DNA of 64,000 nt from Scytalidium lignicola (taxonomy: Eukaryota > Ascomycota > Leotiomycetes). The DNA lies in contig NCSJ02000024.1 of assembly GCA_002812745.2 (NCBI GenBank), positions 1-64,000 of the forward strand, in the 5' to 3' direction. Made by a program: the position numbers and the translations under genes. The notes below the pieces were generated by a model. The model saw only the letters and a list, made by a program, of their open reading frames with translations. It did no database searches and had not been told where the DNA came from. This document shows positions 1 to 11,500 of this stretch, one piece after another (position 1 is the first letter of the stretch; the number at the start of each line of letters is the position of its first letter).

Positions 1-168
1 GTGGTTCCAAAGCCCAGCCAAAATTTTGACTTCAAAAGTCATGTCTTCGACACCAGATTGAGTCCGTAAATGACCAGATTTATAGATTTATTTGTTTACC
101 AATTTAGGTCTAAACATCTATCGCAATGAATATTAAACACATAACGAGACAAACGAGACGTAAACCTG
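1..168. other. upstream region of the RRN6-like gene
   Basis: AT-rich non-coding sequence at the window edge. No exon or RNA gene is recognisable; it probably holds the promoter and leader of the gene beginning at 169. Confidence 0.5.
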
Positions 169-3100
169 ATGACTGATCACAGAGTGACAGACCTCTCCTA
201 TGGTCAACTTGGGGAGGCGTCATATGATCCTCACGAAAAGGAATGGCACTTTTCTAGACAACTTACAAATGGTATGAGATTTCCTATCCGTAAAATTATT
301 TAACTTATGTTCTTTTAGATCGTAGTCTGGTTCAGTTACTGCCATTCCGGTGTTGTATAAATTCATCGGTGAACAATTTTCCGGAAACAGAAAAGGAACA
401 ACCACGACATGCTACAAAGCAGCTGAGGTGGCTTATGAACGCCCACCCTGAAATTTTTCCAGGAAACAACATCGCATCCTCTTTTATTCGAGATGAATCT
501 GCAGTACCATCTGATACTCTAAGCCCGGAAAGCAATTTATTAGCTGTAGGAAGAGCACTTGATGCTGACCATATGTCCGGCTCTCGAGTAGTAAGAATAT
601 TGGCATTACCTGAGGGTGAAGCAGGAAATGTTTTACGGCTAATTAGGCCTGGAGTGGAAATGCTTGGATGGAAGGAGCGCGACGGAGTCAGAATCTCTTT
701 AATGAACCCGTCTCTTTCGACTGACGGATACTGGATGGGAAGTCATGGACCAATCCGGCAGATCGTGCCATCTAGTGAAGACGGATCTGCCACTTGGTTT
801 GCTGTCCGACAGGATACGGTGATAACTGTTTTTCGACCAGTCTACAGGAAGACAGTCCACCCGGCCGCTGTGCCTAAAAAATATCGGAACACATATCCAC
901 CTTCTCGCCTCACTCCAAATCCTATTTCCATACTGCAAGCTAGTGATTCTGGTTCTAGAACACATGTAGATGTGTCATTCAATCCTTGGTTTACACGCCA
1001 GTTCGGTGTAATTGATGAGCGCGGGGCTTGGTCATTATGGATTATGGAAGGAAGAAGGACTAAACACAGTATTATGGAGATAAGCCCTGGAAAAACGGGC
1101 AAAATCTATGACAACAATGTACACCAGAGCTCTGATGGTTGGCATCGAATACTCTGGATTGCAAATGTGAACACCATTATTGTATGTGGTCGACGTCATC
1201 TTGCCGTTTTTGACATTAAGTCAAAACCCACTCTTCTGAACAGCCTTGACTTCAATGTCTTGTGTAGTAAATTCGATCGAATCCTTGATTTGAAGCGCAG
1301 TGTCACTAATCCGAACCATGTGTTTATCCTGACTACTTCTCGAATCTTTTGGATAAGAGTTACCCCGGCTGGAGAGGGAGAAGATGAAACTAGCCAATCA
1401 GTTGGAGCACGGGTGTTGCTTTCCTGTCGACATTATAGAGATGCTGACGGTAAAGCAATGAAGGTTGTTGTGCCTGCAGACGAGCATGGTATGAAGCTCC
1501 GGATTATCCCCAAGTCAACGCTAATAGAGAATAGTTTCTGTCATCCTTTTTTCTGAAACCAGCCTGCTTGTTAACTATTACTCTTTCTTCATAACATCAG
1601 GTACCATTATGAGGCCTGAATGTTTACAGGGATCAGTAATGCTGTCAATCGACTCAGATGACACCAGAAGAGGGAGATCTAAGCGTTTGCACACTTTGCA
1701 TATGGAGCCAGCACCCTTTAAGATGATCCCTTCTGCAATTGGCTCCGCTGAAGGTCTCAGTTATATTGAAAAAGGGTTTAAATTCTATCAGTTGCTTTGT
1801 GTCTGGTCAGATCGTGGGGTAAGCTCGAGTCTCTGCGGGATAGATAATACAGCAGCTACAGAGCGTCTGAACCTCTTACCACCCACAATAAGCTTTTCTA
1901 GAGGTCGCCCCGTGCAATCATCTAGAGAGATTTTAGACAATCCTTTCATTGTCCCAGACTGGATTAATGATGTTACCGGCGAAAGGCCGTCTTCTCCCTA
2001 TCAGGTAATGCGTAATATGAGATCTATCAAAGATAAGCATGGGCTTGATGACATGCATTTAAGAATAAATTTAAACCGCGTTTTCGGAAAGGTCTTTGTC
2101 CAGATTAGGTCATCCAGCAACCAGAGTGCGAATCTAACTCAAAACATGAAAACTATATTGAATCGTACAGCTGCCAAAGTACAGCAAGGGATAAGGGATG
2201 GGCAGCTTCCCATGGCTACATTGTGGGTCAAAGTTCAGGCAATGTTAATTATATGCCATTACTGACTCTTCAATTTTAGACTCGAGCTTTCAGGTACCAG
2301 TGAGTTTACTGATGATTTAAGCCAGGCGTCGGATATCCTTCGAGACTTCTCGCAAACCCTTCTTGCAGAGCAAAGCCCAGCCGTAACTACAAAATTGATA
2401 CTGTCAGATCTGAGATCAGGTTCCTTGAGCCACTTATTAAGCCTCAAGGATCCGGATACCTGGCCCGACCTTCTCAGGATATACGACTTGATAATCGACA
2501 ACTGGGTAAGCTGTCTTCCACGATCGGTTTCAAATAAGGCGAGAGGAGTCAAGTTCAGGATTATACGCAGGATGACTGCCGAACTATGCTTAAGTTCTGT
2601 AGCGGTTTCTTTGCACCAAATATTGCTGCCATCAGCCACACAAGACCATGATAATAATGGGCTTCAGACATTGGATATTCAAGATAGAGTGGACAATGAT
2701 TCATCGCCGAATCAATCCCACTCTTTGCAGCTTCCTCTGCGTACTGTAAATCAAAGCAATCCTTCATTAGTTTCCAACACTGGTCTCTCTCCAAACAATT
2801 CTTCCTACTCTTACGGGACACTTGCCTCTGCACCCGAGGCAATTGAAGACCCTTCCATAACACGGTTACGATCTTATGTTGTTTCGATCAAACCCAGCCA
2901 AGACCTTATAGCTGAAAAATCGACGTTGTTGTCACACTGGCCGGCCTCGCCGCAGGCCGACCCGACTCATTTCATGTGGAAAGCAGATATAAGCGCCTCT
3001 TCACCGACCGAAGAAGAAAACCAAGAAGAAAGCGATTCAAGAAGTCAAGCAAGCAGTAGGGCGAGGCGGAGGTTCGAGGATCACTTGAGCAGAACGCCGT

Positions 3101-3291
3101 CTAGATCAAGGGAGTCTACTTCACAGTTATCAAGGCAGTTTGGGAGCCAGCGGGAAGAAACTCTTAACATATTCAGCTCTCAGACCATGGATAATTTCCC
3201 CATGAGCCAACCAGATAGGGGCGCATTTGGAAGTAGATCAGCTCGACCATCCAGCAAGAAAAAGAAGAAAGTTGCATCCGGATTTCGCTAA
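169..3291 (+). CDS. RRN6: RNA polymerase I-specific initiation factor RRN6-like (TAF1C family)
   Basis: Four exons: 169-271, 319-1533, 1601-2222 and 2280-3291, giving 983 residues. Introns of 47, 67 and 57 bp have donors GTATGA, GTTTCT and GTGGGT. The ATG at 169 was chosen because it opens a short first exon (MTDHRVTDLSYGQLGEASYD) that splices in frame into the long exon 2; the frame there has no ATG near its 5' end. The N-terminal half has the WD40-like beta-propeller character of the RRN6/TAF1C family. The C-terminal 250 residues are serine-rich and disordered and finish in a lysine-rich SSKKKKKVASGFR tail, as in fungal RRN6-like proteins. In yeast, Rrn6 with Rrn7 and Rrn11 forms core factor, which recruits Pol I to the rDNA promoter in the nucleolus. 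The stop is only 47 bp from the stop of the convergent PITH gene. Family assignment is good; function is by homology. Confidence 0.85.
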
Positions 3292-3338
3292 TCAGACGTT
3301 AAATATATAATTAGAATTATACAAGCATGACTTTGTGC

Positions 3339-4130
3339 CTATTGTCCATGACCACCTCCAATATTACTGCCCATCTTATTTATGGAAGTGCCTTTCAAAG
3401 CATGGTCAGCGGGATTCGCCGCGGATTCATATAGAATATTAGTTGGAGCTTTGCCCAGTTGCATCCAATCTCCTATCCACAATTTAGTGTTCATCCTAGA
3501 CTTCTCTAGGATCTTAAAGCTCACCTTTGAAACCAATATAACTTATTCTGGTAGTGTCATCGCCGTAATTATCTTCCAAAAATAGTGTGATGCTTTGAAC
3601 TTTGCCAAAGGCAGCTCTTTTGACAGCAATATCTTGAATATCGGAGGTTTGAGATAACTCAAATATTTGCGTCGCAAGGATATCACCTGCTGCGGAAAAA
3701 TCAAGGTCGTCCCGGTTGATAAAGACTTTGAGGGTCTGGGGCGCAGAAGCTGAATTAGAAGTGCGTATCAGGATGGAATGAAGTTTAATTTGCCCAGTGA
3801 AACTAGACGACTTATTAATTGATATTCAATCATTCAATATATTCGAGTCTGTAGGTAAATAAGTTTGACTAACGGAATATGCATCAGAAGTTGCTCATCT
3901 GAGTCACTTTCAAGCTCTGGTGTATCTTGGAGACGCTCATCCCACGTTTTTTTAACGATCGCTTTGCCTGAGCCACTCTCAGATTCATTTAAGGTTGTTA
4001 TTTTATCGAACTCAATGTGCTGATAGAGAGAGTGTTGCAAAGCTGGGGTGATATCATCTGAATGGTCATGGCCACCTTCTCCATGCGAATGNCCACTATG
4101 GTCATGTTCGTCGTGACAATGACCAGACAT
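3339..4130 (-). CDS. PITH-domain protein (PITHD1/thioredoxin-like C-terminal type)
   Basis: Three exons on the minus strand, 4130-3874, 3802-3525 and 3472-3339, encode 222 residues; introns are 71 bp (GTTAGT donor) and 52 bp (GTGAGC donor). Residues 1-25 form a histidine-rich stretch (MSGHCHDEHDHS onward), typical of fungal PITHD1 homologues and possibly metal binding. The PITH core follows: LMHIPFTGQIKLHSI, then NRDDLDF, SYIGFKGDWMQLGK and ANPADH near the end. PITH domains occur alone or behind a thioredoxin domain and associate with the 26S proteasome in the Txnl1 branch; no thioredoxin part exists here. The ambiguous base at 4092 lies in the third position of a GGN codon, so it encodes glycine whatever the base is. 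Confidence 0.88.
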
Positions 4131-4537
4131 GGCTGATTCTGATCAAACCTGTTATATCTGGATTCCTAGATATCGTAGTTAAGACCTTTGTTCGGTTTTC
4201 TGCCTTTACTTGGGAGAAAANGTTCTTGATGTATTTTTGACTTTAAAGTATAAACGATGAGGTGGGGACGAAGTAAAGTGACTTTTTAGAGGTGCTCAGC
4301 ACAACCACCGATAGGCTGGAATATAAATATAAATGATAATTCCTTTGGCACAGTATTTATAATCTAAACTTTATAATTTCATAGTATATAGTCTACCCTC
4401 TTCGCCCCCTAGAAGACAGTTATATTTAATCATGAAAATTTAACCATCCTATACGATGTAAGGGAGTGCCACTTTGTACGATGAGCAAATATTCGGAGTT
4501 TTCTAGCTTCTTGAATCTATTATCGTTTAATCTACGG

Positions 4538-5514
4538 CTACATAAAGTCGTCCTCGAAATCTGCGCTTCGGTTCTGATTGCTTGATTGTTCCAGGTTCTC
4601 CTCTGAAAATATTTCATCGTACGCATGCTCCTTCTGCCACTTCTTCTCCTTCCTCTCTTGTGCAATCCTTTCCTCTTCTCGTTTCTTAAAGTGATATCAG
4701 ACTTCGAACAATACCTATGTGTGAGAACTAGAGGACTTACTCGTTCCAGTCGTACAGCTTGGTCTTTCTTTCGCAGTTCCTTGAGCCTTTCTTCTTTCTC
4801 CATCTGTAAATCTGGAAACTTCTCCACTCTCGTCTTGTTGAGGCGATTCACAATAGGGTTTTCTCGTTGTGGAACAAGAATGCGCTTTACCTGTAATCCT
4901 TAAGCCAACACAATTCCTAGAAACTATCGGACATACGGACCTTTTTTTTGATCCTTAAATGAGACTTGGCCAACCGCCATACTCCCATCTTTTCTTAGGT
5001 TTGACCAAGGCGTGTAGATAACTGTGACATTATCTTTCTTGTTTCCTATGAAGAATTATGTATGGATGCTATGTCTCAACACGCAGGCTAGAATCTACCT
5101 TCGATCGAGTTTGCCTTCGTTAATTGTGCGCAGTCAACTAACAAAGGTTCGGAGATAGATTCCCATGATTCTCCTTCATTCATGCGGAGATAGACGTGAG
5201 CACTTGAGAGTTTATCCACGTGGAACTGCCAAGTACTCAGAATTTGCTTCTGGATGAGAGATTTTAAAATCCATGGCATACCCTATAAATGAGTTAATCA
5301 GTAGATCTCAGTTTTAGCATGTTATAATATTGACTGTTAATACTAACCATACATCCTCCTCAAGTCCATACTTGATCAAATCCTCATCTATCCTTTTTGT
5401 CAGTTGGGCAATTCATTGGCTGGAAGTTCATTTTCCTGTACTCTCGTTCTTATCCTTGCCAACATAAATAAAAGCTGCAGGGGATATTGCATTCGACGTG
5501 AAATAGTAAACCAT
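4538..5514 (-). CDS. JLP2: JLP2/CCDC25-like protein (NFACT-R, DUF814)
   Basis: Six minus-strand exons, about 5514-5442, 5387-5344, 5225-5099, 5045-4941, 4898 or 4890-4741 and 4684-4538, encode about 217 residues. The start [20 protein letters not shown] and the block [51 protein letters not shown] match the NFACT-R domain, and the C-terminus is the charged [13 protein letters not shown] coiled-coil ending in DDFM. CCDC25 homologues are conserved from yeast to man; the yeast protein is poorly characterised, and an NFACT-R domain suggests RNA or ribosome association. Two junctions are uncertain: exon 2/3 gains one leucine in my model, and exon 4/5 needs either an unusual TTAAG acceptor or one fewer A in the A8 run at 4942-4949. 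The gene is divergent from the uL3m gene with 165 bp between start codons. Confidence 0.85.
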
Positions 5515-5679
5515 TTTGTTCAGCTAGGGTTGTTTGCCATGAAGCTTCACAAAATGAGGCTCCACTTGTGATTCTCATATTGTATGTGGTGATGGTCTTC
5601 CTGGGTCGCCGTAGCCGAGGAGAAAGATCCAAACTCAGAAATCTGGATCTCTTTCTGTTAACCACAACGCCCACACGAA

Positions 5680-6609
5680 ATGGCGCCAAAGTTGCCAACA
5701 AGTTGGGCGCAATTGCCTCCAGCTTTTCTCCTCCCAGATTCATTACTCCCATTGATCGCTAAACGTGGAGTGAAATATGGCTGGAATACGGCACCCGCTC
5801 GGGGTCATCCTGAGCGATTCAACCAGACCACAGCAGGGCTACCAGTACTTTCTGCCTCATCAACCGCAGCTCTAGCTCGAAAAGACTTTACTCTCCCCTT
5901 ACGTACTGGAGCTCTCGCTATTAAGAAGGGCATGACGGCTCTCTACGATCAAGAAACGGGAAAGCGGACTCCATGCACAGTTTTACAGCTTGACCGGGTG
6001 CAAGTAGTTGCACATAAAACGAGAGAAAAAAACGGATATTACGCAGTTCAAGTTGGAGCGGGATGGAAGCATCCAAGTAACGTTACTAAGCCTGTGTTGG
6101 GACATTTTGCAACCTCTGGTGTTAGTCCAAAACGACACTTGGCAGAGTTTAGGGTGAAGAATGCGGATGGATTATTGAGTATAGGAGAATCAATTGGTCC
6201 AGAATGGTTCATCGAAGGTCAATTTGTGGATGCCAGAGCGAACTGTAGGGGAATGGGATGGGCTGGTGGTATGAAGAGATGGGGCTGGTCCGGTCAACCA
6301 GCATCTCACGGTAACTCCAAAACGCACAGAGCAATGGGTTCTTCTGGTGCTTCGCAAGGCAGCGGTTCAAGAGTTCATCCAGGAAAGAAGATGCCTGGTC
6401 GGATGGGTGGGCAGCAGGTTACGGTTCAGAACGTCAAAGTTTTAAAGGTGGATGCAGAGAAGGGCATCGTAGTGCTAAATGGATGCATTGCAGGTCCTGA
6501 CGGCTGTATCGTCAAGATTCAAGATGCAATTAAGAAGCCATGGCCAGACGCTCCTGCTATTCTAGGTCATCTTAAGGAGGCGGCAGAGCCGTTGAAGGCC
6601 GCGGCATAA
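5680..6609 (+). CDS. MRPL9: mitochondrial large ribosomal subunit protein uL3m
   Basis: Single exon of 309 residues. It matches the bacterial/mitochondrial L3 family: GALAIKKGMTALYDQETG near residue 90, the VQVGAGWKHPSNVTK block, a central GMGWAGGMKRWGWSGQP segment, and the L3 signature SGSRVHPGKKMPGRMGG followed by QQVTVQNVKVLKVD. The first 30 residues contain few acids and several prolines and probably include the import signal. In yeast the orthologue is MRPL9. It helps organise the peptidyl-transferase region of the mitoribosome. The leader between 5515 and 5679 is shared with the divergent JLP2-like gene. Confidence 0.93.
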   Translation: MAPKLPTSWAQLPPAFLLPDSLLPLIAKRGVKYGWNTAPARGHPERFNQTTAGLPVLSASSTAALARKDFTLPLRTGALAIKKGMTALYDQETGKRTPCTVLQLDRVQVVAHKTREKNGYYAVQVGAGWKHPSNVTKPVLGHFATSGVSPKRHLAEFRVKNADGLLSIGESIGPEWFIEGQFVDARANCRGMGWAGGMKRWGWSGQPASHGNSKTHRAMGSSGASQGSGSRVHPGKKMPGRMGGQQVTVQNVKVLKVDAEKGIVVLNGCIAGPDGCIVKIQDAIKKPWPDAPAILGHLKEAAEPLKAAA

Positions 6610-6742
6610 ACAAATGTACGACCAAGAGTGTAGTTTTTACTGTACAATATTACATCTTCCATATGATTAAATATGACAAACTCCGACCCATGCCCTAATA
6701 CATAATCCAAATGTTCATATACCACATCTCTTAACTCTCGCC

Positions 6743-7409
6743 TCACCCTGAGAGATTTGGAGCATATGAACCTCTCCCAACAACTTTGGCCTCGTCGGCG
6801 ATTTCAATACCACGGAATGGATCAGAATCATCCAGTAAACTAACTTTCCTCCCATCCTTAGTCTCCAGGCTCCACTCTGAAGTCTCAAACATGGCAGTTC
6901 TAGTAGGTCTGTTGCTAATAAATCGTATTGTACCACTAGTCTTTGTTCCCTTAACTTCGAATTGGATATTAATTCTCCCATGAAGCTGATTCATCTCTCC
7001 CCATATCCAAGGCATTTGATGAGCGAAGTATATATCATCACCTAGAATTTCGCGAGCTTGGGGGGATGTTCGTAGCGCATATAATGTTGAGGAGACTACC
7101 GAACTAGAAGACTTTTGGTAGTTGAAGATCGCGAGAGTGGACGAAATGACAACGGCGAGGAATATTGGAATAGAACGTGCCCAGCGCATGCCACCTTGGC
7201 CAATATCTAGTCATGGCTCAGTATGTGATATATATATAGAAGGAATGTCTATATCACATACCTGGGAGTTCTCGATCAGGCCGTCTTTCCATTAAAGGCC
7301 CGTCGCCAGCTTTAGGAGCGGCAATTAACGTTCGCCGTATAACCAAACTCCTCCCATTGGCACTTCTTATTGAAGGGAGCGCTCTCGCGCGAAACAGTCG
7401 TGAAAGCAT
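6743..7409 (-). CDS. COA1: cytochrome c oxidase assembly factor Coa1
   Basis: Two exons, 7409-7262 and 7194-6743, with a 67-bp intron (GTATGT donor), encode about 199 residues. The N-terminus MLSRLFRARALPSIRSANGR is arginine-rich without acids, as for a mitochondrial presequence. Next come RRPDRELP and one membrane helix, SIPIFLAVVISSTLAIFNYQ, then the family motif KSSSSVVSSTLYALRTSP, LGDDIYFAHQMPWIWGEMNQ and LHGRINIQFEVKG. Coa1 is an inner-membrane protein that in yeast links Mss51-dependent Cox1 synthesis to complex IV assembly. The donor site lies in a hairpin-forming repeat (7221-7261). It is divergent from the membrane protein gene at 7628, with 218 bp between starts. Confidence 0.9.
7221..7261. 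repeat. 12-bp inverted repeat in the COA1 intron
   Basis: GTATGTGATATA at 7221-7232 is the exact reverse complement of 7250-7261, with a 17-base loop. On the gene strand the second arm is the intron's own donor site, so the pre-mRNA could fold with the donor in a stem. Confidence 0.8.
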
Positions 7410-7627
7410 TGCGTCTTCTTGCGTAGAAATTTACTTTGAAGGGCCTTCTGGTGGTGTATATCAAACTCGACTGATCTTCCGCAGCCGCTTTGTGTTTGCC
7501 TTGTTTGCCTCATTTCTGCAAGGCTGAGCTTTTGAGACTACCTTGCAGCCACACCTCTCTTTTCCATGAGCCTAGACAGTTGGACCTTTCATGTAACAGA
7601 AACTGGAGTTTCTCTTTATCTGCCAGG

Positions 7628-8319
7628 ATGGAGGAGACAACAGCTCGACTCCGGAAAACATTTCGTTATCCGTCAGATGACGACTCTGACGACTCACTCC
7701 CGGAGGTTATGGATGAAGAAGGTAATAAATAGCTCTGCCTTCAGCCTATTCATGCTTTCAACTTTCATGATTACAGGCAGACTAATACCCTCTTGCAGAA
7801 CAAGAATCCCTCATCCGCAACCTCCAAGAAGAAAACAATGCCCGAAATAGGCAATATGCAAATCTTCTCGTCGCCTTTCCCCTCACTAGTGTCTTAATAT
7901 ACCTACCAACCCTCTTTAGCAGATACTATACCCTTGTCTCGCTCCTATCTATCTCATCCCTTCTCTCAACTGCCTACCTACTCTTTATCTTCCCTCCTGA
8001 ATACACTGGACTACCTCTTCTAGACACTTTCAACTATCCTAAGAAGCCTTCAAGATCTATACCACTGAAGGCCACTCCACTTCACACACATGGTAATGGA
8101 CCTATAGCCATGTATCTACCTTACCTGAACTTGGGGCTATGTGTGTTGCTTGCCTTATCTAGTTTGGTTGGAAACGGTCCCAGTGAAGCCTTAGTTGCAT
8201 TTGGGTTCTTGCCTGCTGGTGTTTATCTAACTGTGCTGGTTGCTAAGTTCATGATGAATAATAGCGTTAATCCTGAGAGGGAATTGGAGGGTCTAAAATA
8301 TGAATTCAAAGGCGCTTGA
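7628..8319 (+). CDS. four-helix membrane protein of unknown function
   Basis: Two exons, 7628-7721 and 7799-8319, with a 77-bp intron (GTAATA donor, CTTGCAG acceptor), encode 204 residues. I know no named family. The N-terminus is acidic and cytosolic-looking (METARLRKTFRYP-like start, then DDDSDDSLPEVMDEEE) followed by a short coiled stretch, LIRNLQEENNARNRQY. Four hydrophobic segments follow: ANLLVAFPLTSVLIYLPTLF, TLVSLLSISSLLSTAYLLFI, YLPYLNLGLCVLLALSSLV and ALVAFGFLPAGVYLTVLVAK. The C-terminus is short and charged. It shares a 218-bp divergent promoter with COA1, which hints at, but does not prove, a mitochondrial link. The ATG at 7628 was preferred because upstream in-frame codons have no coding character. 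Confidence 0.75.
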
Positions 8320-8533
8320 TAGGACCTAGTTTTTGATAGCCTAGATCAAAGTTACGGTAATTATAGGTCTCTTTTAGTAAGATAAAAGTTTGGTGTTAAT
8401 CGCGTTATATTGATATCCTGGTTTCCCAGATTATTGAGACATGTATGCATATTTATAGACATCCAACATCGCTATATGCATTCGCCACTTGCTTAATATT
8501 GTCTTCCATTCCATTTTCCTTCTCTCAGATGCA

Positions 8534-11500
8534 CTACATATCAATGGATTCATTAAAGCGTAAGACGCCATTCGCTTTCAATACCCCGTCAATGCCATCT
8601 GGTAGCCGTGGAAATGGGTCATTATATGTTCCTTGATCAACAGATGGTTCCGCTGACCTATCAATAACTAGCACAAGCCCTTCTGCTTTTATGGATTCGA
8701 TCAGTGCCGGTACCATGTCCTTTTTTTGAAGTTAGATTATATTCAACAGCAGTTAATTATAGGACTGTAACTTACCAAAAGGCGCGAGCTACATATGAGA
8801 CCCATAAAATTGTTACTCTGTGCAATTCTCACCGATTCCTTAATCGAAGTCGTTCTCCTTCCGTTTATCTCAACAGCGAACGACGAAGTTTCTGCGATTC
8901 CCTCCCGACCAAGATCATTACATAAAAATACTGGATAATTCGGCTGTTTCCAATTCAAAGCCGTGCAAACAGTAGGATTATAAGAGCTGAAAACAATGGA
9001 TCTCATCATAGCTGGGGATTGCTCCCTGATCATTCTTGCATGATCGAAGACTACATTTAAAATTGCATCACCGAAAGTGTTGATGTTTACAGTAGGCCCA
9101 AGCCTGAGGTTCTTCTCTTCTTCGGTAGATGGATACAGAATGTGAAGATTGACGTGCATGTTTGGAGGTAAAAGTGATAAACCATCTTTAAGTGACATCG
9201 CCGAAGTCGCCATGAGTCGATGTACCTCAGCAATGCTTTCCAGGCTCTTGCTGGGGAGTAAGGAAAGGTCGTGGGTCTTTGTAGCATGTGAACCTGCGCT
9301 GACAAATTGCTCATATGTCAAACGGCTGACTGGGAACTCTATATCCATGTAGTTAATTGTCCAACGAGGCCAGAGAACCGGTACGCCGTCGCAAGTATGT
9401 TGAACGAAAAGTCGAGCATAATCCCCCGACAGACTAGAACCTGTGATAAATGCAGTTGGCCTGTGATCGAATTGGCTTGTAGCCTTCCAATATGTTTCGA
9501 AATCCGTTATCTCGAGCGGTTTCCCTTGGAAGGGCTTTATGACTTGAAAGTTGAAAGTAATTTGGCCAATAGCTCTGAGTCGAGGATCGAAAAGGGGCAA
9601 ACAACAACGCCCAGAGCTACTCTGTAATGCACGGAAAGTGTTCGGTAATGCCACAGTCTTAGCAATGACCTTCGCACCATATGTTGGGAAGACGTCGAAA
9701 TCAATTGCGAAAGAATCTAAATTATCAATTTGAAAGGAAACAAGTCGGGTATCTTCCTGAAATGGGAGCAATATATTCTTGGGTATTAGATCTGATAACT
9801 TCGAGGAAATTGTAAGCCGAGCCGCAGGGTATTTGCTGTCGTGAAAGAAGGTCATTGGTTGTTCGCCATTCTCCTCGAAACTTATCTGGATAAAGGTCTT
9901 CGTGTCCAGAAAGTTATGTCCATATCGCCGTAATGGGATGATTGGAGGTGGTAACTCTAGCTCTGGAATGCCATCTGCATCGATGCTCATTGGAACAGGC
10001 GCGCTGCTAGTCAACATTGTGCTAATTTGTGTCGATTGTGAGACTTGCGTGTTCGATGCGGATACGGGTATTGATGATAGGAGTCTCATGCATTCTAGAT
10101 TCCCTTCCCATGCAGCATAATACATAGCAGAAAGGTCTTTCTCATCTAGCACATCTGTTCTAACGCCGATATCTAACAACGTTTGCATCACTGGTACATT
10201 GCCTTCGCTCGCAGCATGAAATAGGGGCGTCCAGGAGTAGAGTTTGTCAATTTGATCCAAATCAGCGCCGTAAGATTTTAGGAGCAGTAGCAATTGGGGA
10301 CTTTGACCGGATCTAGCAACAAGATGTTGGGGGTATAGACCTTCGGCATCCGGGAGTATGGTGGCACCGTTTTTCAGTAATATCTCAACGATAGCGGCAG
10401 AACCTCGTTCGCAGGCCAAATTCAAAGGGACATGGTCAGCATCAGAGAGAGGGTCAATTCGAGCAGATCGTTCAAGGAGCCTCTGGATACATTCGAGATG
10501 TCCATGTATAATAGCGTGGATTAGAGGGGTAAAGTTGTCATGATCTATCAAATCAATCGTCGATTCATCGGCTACGAAATTTAAGTTAGTACTTAAACAG
10601 AGTATGTTGGAAGTGAAAATTACCGTTTAGCAAAGCCTCCATCATATCAAGCCTACCATGCATGCAGGAATAATGCAGTGGAACGCGTCCATACACGTCT
10701 GTACGGTTTACAGCAACGGAGTTCGCAAGGCCAACGTTTAACACAAATTCATTTCCATAAATTGCAGCCTGATGTAGGCAATTTCGCTCATTGATATCAT
10801 CTTCGGACTGGACATCGACGAGCCCCGTATCTAGCAACAGCTGTAAGGATGGCTGTTGCCCCTCATTAGTGGCTGCAAGGAAAGTTCTTGTAACCCTCTC
10901 GGTCATTACTAAATCTGTGACATTTTGGTCTGTCCCAGACTTCATTCGTAATAGAAGATCTTTCAGAGAATCGATATTGCCGGACGTGACGGCATCAAGA
11001 AGGAGACTGTCCGCATCGCCTTCGTCAGTGCCAAGAAGATGTTGACTGCTCACAACATGTTCAGGGATTCTGTCAAAGGTAACGTTGTCACCTTCTGACC
11101 AAGCCCCAAGTTCCTGTAGGCTAGTTGTTGCCTGGTCCGAAAGTTCACTGATGACAGTTGCGTTGAAAAAAGGCTGAACCTCAACTGCCCTGGAGAGGTA
11201 AAGCTCCTTGGTCTTCGACTTGGAGGTTTTATCCCATTTCTTAAGGATTTTAGAGAACGCCGTTCCGTTAATTTCGACAAACTGTTGTAGTTTGTTCAGA
11301 TCGTTTCCGAACTGTTGAAAACCCTCTTCAAGAGTTGTGAACTTTGCTGAACGCCGGGTTGTGTTTTGACTACGAGAATGGATAACTTTCTTCTTATCAA
11401 GTAGGGTTTTGAGTCGAATTTTAAGCTATTCTGTTTTCAGTATACGGTGACTTTTGGAGAACAGGGACTCTGGTTGCTAATACCTCGGCCTCCTTCTGGA

